64,000 nucleotides of DNA from Dastarcus helophoroides (GCA_028583605.1 CM053327.1:12821629-12885628); one strand, 5' to 3'. Shown: positions 24,879-36,676, numbered from the stretch's first letter. Made by a program: numbers and translations. Notes: generated by a model not told the origin, from the sequence alone.

Positions 24879-27466
24879 GCGAAGAACGGGGGAATCGGAG
24901 CCACGAGGTAATGAGAACTACTCTGGTTTACGTGTATCTAAACAATATAGATCCTGTTTTATTGTGACGTAGTATAGAAGAAAGCTGGAGAGGTAAGTGT
25001 GGCTTGTCGCATCGTTACTCAGTTGACTTTTGGTGAGCAAACAAACCGTACGTCGGTTTTTTGGGTGATCGATCTAATTTATTGCAATATTCAAGGACGA
25101 ATTGTGAGTTTAAAAGAAAATATTTTATTATAATTGTTGCCTCTTTTAACATATAACGTTGTCATTATAGAATAAGACAAAAAGGTTGATTTATGTAAAT
25201 AATTACCTGTATTTTGAGAATTAAAAATGAGCATTTGGGGTAATGGGAGTCGAATAGCTTTCATTACCTCACTTTATTATTTTTCATTAACTTGTTCCAG
25301 ATGCCTCGAAAGCGAAATAGAATTACAGAGAAGTGTCAGTGATGATGGCATTTCTCCGCATAGGGCAGCCAAAGAGTTTTAAATCCCATATAGTACTTTG
25401 CAAAAGAGATATGAAAGATCAGAACAAATAAATCCTTGTCTTAGAAGAAAACCAATATTTTCTCCAGATCAGGATTCTAGCTGATCACCTAATTCTTATT
25501 AGGAATCTTTTGTACGGCTTAGACTCCATGAAATTTTGGATAATAGCATACGAATGAGCTGGAAATTTAAGGGTACCTCATAATTTTAACAAGAAAAGCA
25601 AAAGTGCGGGACCAGACTGGCTTGAAGGATTTTTAAAAAGAAACACTAATATCAGTGTCCGCAAACCTGATTCGGCAAGTATAAATAAAATCGAGGGATC
25701 TAGTAAAGAAGAAGTGGAACTATTTTACAAAAACCTTAAAGAACTTATGGTAAAGAATAAATATGAAGCACATCAAATATTTAATATGGATGAGACAGGA
25801 GTGTCTACAGTAAAAGAACCAGGAAAAATTTTGGCAAGAACAGGTCAGAATAAGTTGGTGCTGTCACTTCTTGGGAGAGAAGAAAAACAGTAACTGTTAT
25901 TTGTGCTATTGGTGTTTTTGTACCACCCATTTTCACATATCCGAGACAGCGCCACTCTCCTCTTCTAGAGAAGGATGGTCCTCCAGGCGCGGCGAAATTT
26001 ATGACTGTTCAAAAAATGGTTGGACAAATGAAAATCTATTTTTTAAATGGTTACAACATTTTAAGACATTTGTAAAACCATGTGAAGATAACAAAATATT
26101 ATTTATTTTAGACAATCATAACAGCCATTCCACTTTGGAAGCATATGAGTTTTGCAAAACTAACTACATGTTGTCTATACCGCCTTACTCCTCGTAACGT
26201 TTGCAGCCATTAGATGTCACATTTTTTGGTCCTCTAAAAAAATCATATAACCGTGAGTGTGAGCTATATCTCAAATCAAAAAATTTGATTAAAATGACAC
26301 CATATGACATAGCAGGTTTATTTCAGAAAGTATACAGCAAAGTAGCTTCAATGGATAAGGACATAAATGGTTTTCGCACAACAGGTATAAGCCCAATTAA
26401 TACGAGTATATTCAACGAAGATGACTATTACGTCGTGAATACTGCTGGTACCAATATAGTGGATAATTCTGCAGATCCTAAAAATTTCAATCAACCTAAT
26501 CAGAGCACTGCAATACCAAATAATGTCGAAGAAACTCGATCCCATCAAATATTTACCAGTGACAATGCCCCCAATAATGATGAAAGTATTAAAGAAAATG
26601 TTTATTTTGCTTCCTCTAACTTAAATTCTGTACTGGCACTTATATCTCCAGGACCATCAACCTCTGGAAATGCCCAAAAACGTTCGCATAAACAACATTC
26701 GCAAATAATTACTGCTACTCCAAATAAAACTGTATTAGAAGATAAGAAAAAGAAACGTCTCATGAAAGAAAATAAGTCACCAAAACGGAAGGGTAAAAAT
26801 ATTAGAGAGGAAAAGAAAAAAACTATTAACAAAGCAAATGAAAAGGTTAAATAATTGCTATTTAAAAACGATACTAGCGCGTCAAATGAATCAGTCAATT
26901 CCCAAAATATCTGTGATGATGATAGTAGTGACCACATCGATGAAGATTCCAACATATGTATGCTTTTTAGTGAATCTGGAAAATCAGACGAATTGTGATA
27001 CAAATGCAGGGCTTGTGGTGAATAACAACATGCTCAATGTTCAGGAAGTGATTCTGCCAAAGATTATGTTTGTGATTTTTGGGTTAGGCAATAATTGTTT
27101 TTAAGTACATAAAACTAACTGCGATTTTGCATGTTTCTAAAGATAATACAATTAGGCTTCATGTTAAAATAAGTTTAGGTTATAGCACATACAAAAAGTT
27201 ATAAGTATATAATATTTTGTTACATATTCTTATTCTGGTTAGCATAGCCCCGGCGGTGTGGTTCTTATTACCCCGTGCCCTTGGGCAATGGGAGCCAATG
27301 TGTATTCTTTTTTAAATGAGTGTAATTATCTTTGTTTCATATGTTTTTTAATTTCAATGTTTATTAGATATACTATAATAAAAACCAAAAATTACCTTAA
27401 AGAGTGATTATTTGAAAATGTTATTGGAGTTTTACTTTAAGTGGCGCCAATTCCCTCGTACTCCCC
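24879..27466 (+). mobile_element. pogo/Tigger-like DNA transposon with TA target duplication
   Basis: The ends are imperfect inverted repeats of about 26 bp: GCGAAGAACGGGGGAATC on the left and, on the right, the complement of GGGGAGTACGAGGGAATT; both continue into GGMGCCAC. TA flanks both ends (24877-24878, 27467-27468). The empty site is visible in unit 2 at about 58285 as AAAAATTACAACC. At 2.6 kb it has the length of an autonomous pogo-group element, and it carries a broken transposase. Confidence 0.85.
25301..26854 (+). pseudogene. Broken pogo/Tigger-like DDE transposase
   Basis: The ancestral protein would start at ATG 25301 (MPRKRNRITE), directly after a good 3' splice site (CTTGTTCCAG), suggesting a 5'UTR intron. 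Fragments in several frames show a helix-turn-helix N terminus (KCQ stop; ...PYSTLQKRYE), the CENP-B-type linker, the first catalytic block NMDETG (25783-25800), the second DNHNSH (26111-26128), and PPYSS followed by MQPLDVTFFGPLK. The C-terminal third (26201-26854) is a 217-codon open frame ending in a Lys-rich tail. At least one in-frame stop and several frameshifts separate the parts, so it is inactive. Confidence 0.85.
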
Positions 27467-27468
27467 TA

Positions 27469-27590
27469 CAACCTATCACTGTTTAAGAAGGCGGTTCATT
27501 GCCATCTATCCTTGTTTTCGCATCCTACTCGCAGTGCTTTGAAGGCATAATGGGGACGTCCTTTGCGGGTGATGAAACTTACAAAAAAAA
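27469..27590 (+). pseudogene. 3' tail of the Rex1/Jockey-like fragment (unit 1)
   Basis: The sequence resumes where 24878 left off, with YNLSLFKKAVH-like coding (CTATCACTGTTTAAGAAGGC) and a short 3' end (ACAAAAAAAATAGATGGAATA) matching 58290-58440. This continuity across the transposon shows that the retrotransposon fragment was there first. Confidence 0.7.
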
Positions 27591-27690
27591 TAGATGGAAT
27601 AAAATTTATTAATAAGACTCCAATTCTTGAGAATATTTTACCAAAATAAATATTTAATTCGGAGAGATTTTCTCAGAGGTACTCTCACTA

Positions 27691-27735
27691 GCTCTCTGAA
27701 GATGATAGCTTGGCTATCGAAACGCATTAGAGCAA
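27691..27735 (+). ncRNA. Hammerhead-ribozyme-like motif in Penelope-type sequence (unit 1)
   Basis: All three hammerhead core elements appear in order: CTGAAGA (27696-27702, fitting CUGANGA), stem II GATAGC/GCTATC with a TTG loop, and GAAA (27719-27722). A short ACGCAT stem III box and a stem I GCTCT/AGAGC pair (27691-27695 and 27729-27733) complete the type I layout. One extra T sits between CTGAAGA and stem II, and stem III has a C-A mismatch here, so activity is uncertain. The following 80 bases match sequence next to the GIY-YIG fragment at 30250, which links it to Penelope-like elements, known carriers of hammerheads. Confidence 0.5.
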
Positions 27736-27739
27736 CCTT

Positions 27740-30237
27740 TGTTGTGTTTTTTAATTTTTCTTGGTTTCAGGGGACAAGTTTTGTATTTCAATTTTTAATA
27801 TTGTAGCAAAAAATTTGCATGAATAATCACTTATATGCATCAAATACACGAAATTAGCTTGGGAAATGTAAAGAATTGAGCAATTCCTAATTCCACGACA
27901 AAAGTGGTCCATAATTCCCCGAAGGTCATTTTTTACAATATGGCAGCATATGGGTAACACAATACAAACTTCATGCAAAACTTCATGTTCCTGTCGAAGA
28001 CTTAAGGTTCCGCGAATATTGTGAAGATATTTACCTGAGTTGGTTCTCGAAAAGTGTGGCCAAATTAGAAGAAACTCTAAAGTGAAAATAAAAATTTCGA
28101 AGTATCCCATTTCTATTTGGCATCGAAGTGAGGTAACGAGAAATTGAGCTTAACATGCGGCGCGCTGACATTGGCATTTGGAGGAAAAATGGAAAGGCTT
28201 TTTTAAAAACTTTAGTCAATTATCAAGAATAGTGAAAAATAATTTTAAAATTTCCCTTCAATAAAATTTTAGGAGTTACAGAGCTTTACCCCACTAATGA
28301 CTCACCGTTATCCCTTATTTCTAGGTTAAATAAACAAACATTTTTCATACATTCCTTAAATATTCTAAAAACTATTTAATAGTTTTTCACAAATGATAAA
28401 GATACGGTTAGTGTGTCAAGGATCTCTGAATGAGTCCGGATCACATCGTGTCTTGACAAGTCATTCACTAGACCTTCTTGGAAATTAACAAAACAATGAA
28501 ATTTCCGAAATCGATCATTTTGTCTACGTTGATCTTATCCGTTCGCAGATATCGAGATATTAATACCACGCGCACCTAATTAGATTCTTGTTTCCATTTT
28601 GCAAACAATAGGACTGTAAGAAAATAAAAAGGCTGGTGGGGATGTAAAAATTTTGCTATAAATATTGAAAGTTTGAATGACATTTTCAATTCAAAAGTTA
28701 GTTATTCCTCAAAGACATAATATACAACAATTACTGGTATTTTTTGTTTAAAATTTGCGATGGAAGTGCATCTTCTAATTTTACAGTTTTGGCGATACTT
28801 ATTGATAAAAAAGAATTTAAAATTGTTCTGATCAATATAATTTTTATAAAATTACTCGTTCATTTATGGAGTTATTCTAAGCAAGTTAATTATTTGAAAA
28901 ATTGTCAAGTCCACTAAAAATGTATTTAAAGTGGTTCAAATTGATAAAAATAATTTTCTCTTCTTCAGGTCACTTTGGAAGCTATTTAAAGCCATTCAGA
29001 TCAATTCATAAGTTCTTTCATATTGTCCAGTTCAATTCAAAAGATCTTCTACGGCTTCTAGTAAGATTCAGATATTATATTTCATCATCTAGTTCAACTC
29101 AGAAATTATGTTCATTCAGATTGATTGAAAAGTTCTGCATAAAGAAAACGTTCATGTTAATCAAGATCCCTTTTAAATTATTACCAATCAATCATCAAAA
29201 CATTTTCAAATATGTTTGGATTATTTCGGTTACAATTAAAACTGGAATTCAAATTTCAATTTTCATTAATTTTTGACCCATACACATAATTTGATTTAAT
29301 TTTTATATTATCTAGTCCATTTTAAAGTTACTTTATTTAGTGAAGTTCAGAAGTTTCTTAACGTTATTTTGTTTGATTAAGATACTTAACCGTCCAATTG
29401 TTTCTCTATAGATTTTCTTTAAATTCCTGTCAGATGTTGCTAACAGTGCTATCCATATACCTGCAAAATTAAAAGACCCATGCCGAAACCGAAGTTGAGA
29501 TATTCATATAACGATAGGCGAAAGAATGTTTTCTAAGAGATTTTAATTTATTCCAGCCAAACATTTCCATAGATTTTGATAAAAAAATAATATATTTATT
29601 TAGGTCAAATGTGAGGATTCATAGCGATACCGTTCTTGCATAAAGTAACACTGGGTAGCTTTGAGACATTTTTAAAAATTATTTATTTTTACCTACGATC
29701 GATGCTAAAAATGTGCAAATTTAGTTTCTGTTAGATTAGTATATTGTGCATATGGATTAGATGATAATTTCAATATTGAATTTATGTTTTTAGGTTTATT
29801 ATATTTTGTTAAAACATTGAAATTTGTCAATTTTACCCTCACATTAGGGGTAATATTGACACCCCCTATAAATTGTATTATAAATCAATGTTTGTTAAAC
29901 GTAGTGTAACAGTAACATAAAATCTGATCTTTAAACCCAATTAAAAAAAATATATTTCCACAATAATTTTTATGAATATAATAGAAAAACTTTAATATTG
30001 TAAGCAAAGTTTCAAGCACATCTGTCACATTAGGATAAACAAAATGGTTTTTATTCTTTATTAAAAATGTTACCATAACTTCACAACCTTCTACAACAAT
30101 TTCTGTCACTTTTCCACAATAAATAACTCCAACCATATTGATGTAAAACAATCCACTGTACATAAAATAAATAATAACTGGTGAAAATATCGTTCATACA
30201 AAATTTCGTTCACTCGCGAAGACACGTTATTCGAAAT
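27740..30237. other. Duplicated AT-rich spacer, no gene
   Basis: From 27797 to about 28300 the two units have different content: 27797-28300 here against 58617-58790 in unit 2. From 28320 to 30249 they match 58790-60740. Frames such as 28902-29276 and 29885-30163 are not preserved in the other unit as open frames of similar length, which argues against coding. Confidence 0.6.
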
Positions 30238-30249
30238 TTATTTAAAAAA

Positions 30250-31308
30250 TTGAAATATAAAACTTGTCCCCTGAAACCTAGAAAGATTAAAAAACACAAC
30301 AACACAAAGTTGTGGTATTCCCCAATTGACACTTGAATTTTTTTTTATTAATAATTTTATAAATAATGTTTTGATCGAACCTATTAACTTCAGTTATATG
30401 TTTAATTGTCTTCAACTCCTTTCCGAATCTTTCCCTATTAAGAGGAAGACTCAGAAGGCGATGGGTAAGGAAGTTGAAGCTTGGCATTTTGTGTTGTATG
30501 CAATGGTTAAAATCGGAAGTTTAATAGCGGAAGGTACTGGAACCTTTCCTATATACATCAAATTGTAATGTATTTTTATTCCTAATAACTAAAGTGTCTA
30601 AAAATGGTAATGCTCCTTCTTTCTCTAACTACGGGAAATTTAACTGTTGGAAAACGTGAATTTAATACATCAATAAAATCATCTCACAAAAGATAAAAAT
30701 TTAGATGTATAAATTGGCGAATACCACAACTTTCCGAGCTGATGAAAACAAAAACTTTAAATTCGTCTCACTTCTATTTCAACTCTCGCTTACGCATAGT
30801 TTGAGTGAAATTTTACAAAAACAGGGCTTTCGGGTTGTTTATAGTTCTAACGGCAAATTAAATTCGCTTTTGGGTAGTTTGAAGAATAAGGTAGAGCAAA
30901 CGGACAAGTCCAGTATTTACCAAATTTCATGTCATCAAAAGTATGTCGGGCATACTAGACGATCTCTTAAAATCCGACTGAAGGAGCATTTGGCTCATTT
31001 GAGGTACGGAAGAACTGAGAAGTCAAGTGTGGCTCGACATGCTTTTGAATTAGATCATAGGATAAATAATAATAATAAATTGTTAAAGGTAGTAAATAAG
31101 AATTATATGTTAAATGCATGTGAAAGCTTAGCCTTTCATAAGATTGGAGACAACCTTACGAATGGTTGTGCTGGGCCTTGAGGCCATTGATCTCTGTTAA
31201 AAATAGTTAAGTTTGATAGATAAGGAATTGGGACATTAGGACGTGTATGATTAGAAGCGCGTTCAGTTGCGGTTGATCATGCACGAAGTGAATATTCTTA
31301 GTATATAC
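30250..31308 (+). mobile_element. Penelope-like element fragment inserted in unit 1
   Basis: Unit 2 lacks this segment: around 60740 it runs directly from the left flank to the right flank. TTATTTAAAAA and TTATTAAAAA flank the insertion (30238-30249, 31309-31318), a plausible 10-12-bp target duplication. The first 75 bases are an inverted copy of the sequence downstream of the hammerhead at 27735-27790. The rest, on the plus strand, encodes a GIY-YIG nuclease. Inverted terminal pieces of this kind are usual for Penelope-like elements. No RT is left. Confidence 0.75.
30705..31181 (+). pseudogene. GIY-YIG endonuclease domain of a Penelope-like element
   Basis: This 158-codon frame is the C-terminal end of a Penelope polyprotein. 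Residues ~38-60 (GFRVVYSSNGKLNSLLGSLK) form the linker that follows the RT. The nuclease core is SIYQISCHQKYVGHTRRSL (the GIY and YIG strands, here IYQ and YVG), followed by the catalytic Arg in KIRLKEHLAHL and by SVARHAFELDH. It normally nicks target DNA for priming. The frame is open to a natural stop, but the RT part is missing and an upstream piece (30326-30568) is out of register, so it cannot be functional. Confidence 0.8.
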
Positions 31309-31499
31309 TTATTAAAAAGCTTGAAAAATATGATGCAATTACCGCTACGCTACTTTTAGCTACCCTTACTAGCGTTCTTTTAGACACATAACTGCTAGTA
31401 GGCCAGAGAAATTAATCTCAAAATGAGGCGTTTGATGAAATAATTCGGAGAAAGCTGGAAATCATTTGAGTGCCTCTATTTGATATTAAGTATCAGTAA

Positions 31500-33568
31500 T
31501 CTGAGTTTGCACGATAGCAGGAGGTGAGCTTAACTTTTCGGCCCAAAAACACCAGGAAATGTTTGCACTTTTTTCCATTTTTTACTGATAACTTTTAAAC
31601 GGTGCTTCTTATGGAAGAAAGAGTTATTTCAAGAATTGTAGAACATTAAATTCTGGTTAAAACAAATACCTGAAACTTAAAATTCGGTGCAACAGTATAG
31701 CAGCAATTAAGAGCCAAAAAAGGGCACTTTTTGACCCTTGTATGAAATTTGTACAAACTCACTAAACATGCATACGTAACTTTGAAACTAGTATTCTCAC
31801 TTAAACTTGTAGAATAAAAGTTGTAGAGCATTAAATTCTGCTTCTATGGAGTACCAAAATATTTAAATTGAAGTAATTTTACGGATACATATGCACTCTA
31901 TATGTATGCTTGGTATTTAAATTACCATTTCCAACCCTTACTTCGTGGAATTCTTTAATATTCATAACTATTAAACTTTATTAACGATAAAAACGCAACA
32001 AAATCCAAAAATTCCACAAGGTTTTGACTGGACCAGATTTCGCAGTACTGCATCATCGGCGTCATACCAGCAATTTGTTTTTATCTTTAATAAAGTTTAA
32101 TAGTTATGAATTTAAATTACCTCCGAATTCAAATATGTATTTATCTAGTTAAAAAACAATTTTTCAGTTTAATCACAATTTTTATTTCTTGTAAACGCCA
32201 AAGGACAGGCAAAAATACTAAAAATATATTTTCACACAGACGGAGATATTTTTATTTCGTCCCACACTTTAGCCTCTAATAGTTGGATAAGTTTTAGATG
32301 TGTTCGTGAAATGGTGCCATTATGTGCCATTTACACGAGAAAGTAAAACTATCGCAAGTCGATGTCTGAGAGTATTTCCAGCGAACATGCGTAGTGTAAA
32401 CAGGCTCTTAGAGTGCTCTTACGCAAGTGGTTGCCGCAATAATTACTTGCACGTGTAAACAACCGTAGATAATGCTTCAGCCAAGTTCAGATTTATTTCC
32501 AATTTGTTGGAAGTTGCCTGCAAGTGGGTTGTGCAAGTCGTACATTTGGAGGTAGAAACAGTCGTGTATGGTCAATAAATATATTCGTTTATTTGAAGAG
32601 CTGCCACGTTTAAAATTAAGAAGTTTCTTATTGTATTACCGCAAAATTATATGAAAAATAAATCTAAAGAAATAATAATTTAATAATTTTTCATTCAGTT
32701 AAAAAAACCAGAAAAAAATTAAATTTTCTTGTAATCTTTAAAAAATACGTTATTAAAGCACTTCTACACAGAGGATTTAGAAATAATTTATTCTTTCTAT
32801 TAAACATCTCCACTACAACAAGCTTTTCTTAGATTTTTACAAATTTCGTAAGAGCTTTTTTTTTAATTACATACGTATTGTCAACTACTCGCAGGTTTAT
32901 ATGTAAAAGGGTTTTATTTTATTATTCTAGCCAAAATTATTTACTGTAAATGCAAATAAAAAATAGTTTCTTTTTCGAAAAATGTTGTACGTGGTTTTTA
33001 TTTTTAAGATGCTTAAAGAACCTAATCTTTGGGTATTTTAAGAAAAACAGTTTATATTAACATGGAACCGTTTTGTTTTTAAAATGCAGTGTGTTGTTTA
33101 GAATGAAGAAAAAAATTGATTTTATTTAATACTTTGAGATCCCTTCAAATATTTTTTTTGCAATTTTGGTAGATAATAACTAGGTATAAATTAGAATAGC
33201 GGCTGCTGAAACTCTTTTTCTACGATGAAATTTTTTTTTGCCTTATGTGGATATCACCAAAAGCAATTTTTTAATTGGGACAACACTTTAAACTTCCATT
33301 TAAGGGAGCACAAAAACAATTAGTCACTCAGCGGGGGTTTGAATTGGAATTATACTTGCCGCACTCTTGCACAACTTGCAAATATTAGTGTCTGGATAGT
33401 GCAGGTAGGATTTGCTGAGAGCTCTTGCTTTTAAAAACTTGCTTAAGTGTAAACGCGTTTAGAGTTTTTTTAATTTCAAAAATATTTACTTTATATCCCC
33501 AGCTCCCAGAAATTTTAGGTGCTTATTTATTGTAAAGGAGAATATCTTAATTTACAGGCTTTGAACAA
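31500..33568. other. 2.07-kb block present only in unit 1
   Basis: Unit 2 passes from the equivalent of 31499 to that of 33569 without a break (60927-60928). The block is AT-rich, without a domain-bearing frame. It includes a 152-bp hairpin (31960-32111) and repeated GTGTAAAC/CTTGCAC words around 32390-32470 and 33360-33470 that look like subterminal repeats of an element. I cannot define its ends. Confidence 0.5.
31960..32111 (-). repeat. 152-bp hairpin with a second hammerhead-like core
   Basis: ATTCATAACTATTAAACTTT at 31960 pairs with its complement ending at 32111, and the arms extend to about 34 bp. On the minus strand the loop contains CCGATGA, a T, the self-complementary GCAGTACTGC and GAAA (32038-32059). 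This is the same order as in the motif at 27691, including the extra T, but with C in place of the conserved U of CUGANGA. No stem I is evident. It may be a decayed Penelope terminal repeat. Confidence 0.35.
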
Positions 33569-33959
33569 ATGCAACATCACATCAGCATTCTTTTCCTGAG
33601 GAAACTTTAATTTTTGAAGTTACTGGAAGTTGTATCATGTCTGAGAAAATCACAGCAGTGCAAGTTTTTAAAGATAAAGGCACTAGTTTAGATGGCATAA
33701 TGTCATCAAGTTGGCAAAAAATTGTAAGAAACCGTTTTTTCCTCAATTATTAACTGGAGCTAGCTCATTGATAATGGAAATGCAAAACAGACAATTTCTA
33801 GTTTAGCGAAATGTTCTCTTACCAATATAACATTTGAATTTGGTGGCATACCTGCAGAAAATACTGTTATACTGCTGCTTTTCTTAGGGGCAGCAAGGCA
33901 AGGTTGAGAACTCAAAGAGTTTTAGTTTTCTTGGACTCGCGTCGTCAGTTCCAGAAGAA

Positions 33960-34391
33960 AACCTTAACCTTAGGAGATATTTTGTACCTTAAAGTCACCG
34001 AGAAAGACAACATCAGCGTTTGAATAATTCGTCTGTAGGTGATCAAAGGTTACGGAGAGATAAAAGAAGAGCTGTCTGTAAGAGGGATTGTTTGGAGACA
34101 ATAAAGTGAACAAATGAATATTACTTCGCTTTTGGAGCAAATTTTTAGTCAAATTAGATCACGATCAGCATATTTCAGTGCTTCTTCTCGTGGAGAGGAT
34201 AGGTTGCTTCGCATAAAAGCACAAATTCCCCTCTTGTGACGAAACTTTGTGTGCAAGTCGTAATTAGGGCAAAGCAAATAAACTGTATTGATGGATGGGG
34301 AGACTTGGGTTTCTGTGAGAGACAGCACATTTTGAAGTTGTTGATGAACCGAAATTTGATTTGAGCTTAGCCCCCGAATATTATAATTAAA
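33960..34391 (-). pseudogene. Endonuclease-domain fragment of a Rex1/Jockey-like retrotransposon (unit 1)
   Basis: Read on the minus strand, this gives NYNIRGLSSN, then SLTETQVSPS, a KRGICAFMRS segment, LKICSKSEVIFICSLY and, near the end, NADVVFLGDFKV. These are the ordered motifs of an AP-type non-LTR endonuclease. Stops and small indels interrupt the frame. The orientation is opposite to the RT fragment at 23816, so it comes from a separate insertion or an inversion. Unit 2 has the equivalent at 61336-61720. Confidence 0.7.
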
Positions 34392-34696
34392 TTTTAAATG
34401 AATTGTCTGAAAGAGACTAGGCCCGCGTTACATTAAAATTTCTCGTCGATTTTATTTGACCCAGACATCCGAATGAAAGGGTAGTTCATGTGCCGAATTT
34501 TTTGCACGAAGAGAATCCATTATCTTTGTTTTCAATAATCACAAGAAAAAATCAGAGTAAGTGAAAAAAGGAAAAGGACATGATGAGGAAAGAAGAATAA
34601 TAAGAACAGGAACCGACTCACGTGTCAGAGACGGAAACATGATGAAAGCACCATTTCACCGCCTACTAGGGATAGGTGGGGTGGTACTATCTCAGA

Positions 34697-35420
34697 CGAC
34701 TGAAAGCTCCAGTCTACCACCTGCTACTATTGTCAATGAAAGTGCAAATCTTGTAATTCGGGAATGCATTATATATTGGGAAATGGCTTGAATACCTACA
34801 AAAGCGCCGCCTAACTAGGTAAAAAAGCGTGTGGATTTGTAACAAGTTTGGAGGGAGCTGCAAAGAAATGGTAAAAAAACTTCGGAAATTTCTAAGCACC
34901 GCGATGCTAATTTGGAAATGAGTTTGGATAATTTATTTGACATTGCTGATGCCCCCACGCTGATGCCCCCAATAGCATGAAAACAAGTAGAGGAAAATAA
35001 CATTTTTTAACAAGACAAAGAGAGGCGAGGCGTCCGGGATGTTTAACAGGTGCAGACAAAAAATTAACCCAGAAGGAAGACAGAGCTAGGCAAAGAAAAT
35101 TAGAAAAAAAAAATGCTCAGGCACATGTCTTCGAGCGCATCGACTTATTTATCTCAGGATTTACATGATAAGTTTGATAGCTCTGCTGAAAGCCTAAAAG
35201 AGATATTTGACTTCGTTACTGCAGCAAAAAGAGAAAGAAAAGATTTTATTACTCCAAAATTAATTGCAGTTTTGGATAGATGTCAACTGAGCATAAGAGA
35301 CTTTGCTTACATTCTTCAGGCGGTAGTAGAAGCATTAAATCTTAGTTGTGATGAATTTTCTATTAACAAATTAGAACCGATATAAGGAAAACTAGAGCAG
35401 AAGCTATAAAATCTGATTGA
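34697..35420 (+). pseudogene. Decayed copy of a multicopy insect protein family (unit 1)
   Basis: Across frames the sequence reads LVIRECIIYWEMA, IPTKA, a SLDNLFDIAD block, basic ERR/AQ stretches and finally DFITPKLIAVLDRC, LSIRDFAYILQAVVEALNL (35113-35385). I recall similar proteins as large, unnamed, apparently transposon-borne families in insects, but I cannot name this one. The last 90 codons are open; upstream the frame is broken by stops. The counterpart at 61888-62640 keeps the same ending and about 20 more residues. Confidence 0.5.
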
Positions 35421-36676
35421 TAAAAAGTATTTTTTTTAACTTCATGACCATGGCACGGTTGCCGTCATTGTAGGAGGACAAACTTTCATAATTAAATAGG
35501 CTTTAATAATTATAAAAAAATAAGGGGGTATGCGTACCAATATTGAAAACATTTTTTTTATATAAGGGACACCGTAATGTGTATAATGTACCATTAGGAA
35601 ACCAGTTTTAGCGCCGGCGTATTCAAATTTTATTTTATTTTTTATTTTTATATTTAGTGGCCCGGAAAAGGGATCAAACATTGAATTAAAATAAAATAAA
35701 TAAAAAATACCTCTTTCATATCAAATCATTTAACAACTTTTGGCACTACATGCTAATTAAAAGTAAAACGTTCACCCACCCTAGTGTCCAGATCGATTTA
35801 GAAGCATTTGGAAATGAACCAGGCTCAAAGTCGACCCGTTTTTGAAAAATTCGAAAAACATTGAAATCATCAGGTTGATCTTATATCTTTTTCAAACTAT
35901 TTTTGATATTCAATAGCTTTGTTTGTCCAGATAGCATTGGGCAGACTATGAAACGAACAGTTTATTTTTTAGAAGAACGTGACATCAATTCAATTTCATT
36001 ATTCTGAAATAAATTCAATCACAAGTTCTTAAAATCAGTTAGATTGGTTCAGGAACTATCTGCCTTCGTGAAGTAGTTTATCTTATTTTATTGTTAGTAA
36101 AGTAGTTGCCTTCGTCAGGTGTCTGGTGATAGTTTTAGTAGCAAACTATAATTCATAAATGTATATCTTGGCTATTTAACCTATAATCTCTTATTGTTTA
36201 ATGTTTAAGTCAATTCAAAAGCATCATATTTTTTTTAGATGAATTGTCAAACGTTTTTGAACTTTTACAAGAGTCAATTCAAAAACATTCTGAAATTATG
36301 CAGATAACGGTAAAAGCGATTCTGAGGGTTTTACAATTATTCTTGTAGACTTAAAAGCCTTCTGAAATACTTCGGTTCAAATTAGAAGCATTTTAAAAAA
36401 TTGTTCTGTTAAATTTATAAGCATTTTCAAATTGACTAAAATAATTCAAAAATATTTTAAATGATCTAGGTCAACACAACAGAGGTTTTTAAGTGTTCAG
36501 ATTCATTTAATACATTTTAAAACAAATCTTTCAATTCAAAGACGTTTTAAAACTGTCCAGTGTGACTCCGAAGCGATTTTAAACTATCCAGATCCATTGA
36601 AATACATTATTTTAAAATGATTTATTAATCGTGAATCGTAAAAATTCGGAAGCGATTTTAAACTGTTCATATTCGT
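35421..36676. other. Duplicated AT-rich spacer of unit 1
   Basis: This matches 62641-63798. It is rich in diverged short words such as TCAATTCAAAAGC and ATTTTAAAACTGTCCAG, repeated at loose intervals of roughly 40-70 bases, which suggests an old degenerate satellite. No gene is seen. Confidence 0.55.

Noticed and set aside
28902..29276. 124-codon frame in the spacer
   Set aside because: The paralogous region in unit 2 (59397-59585) is not open over the same length, which argues against selection for coding.
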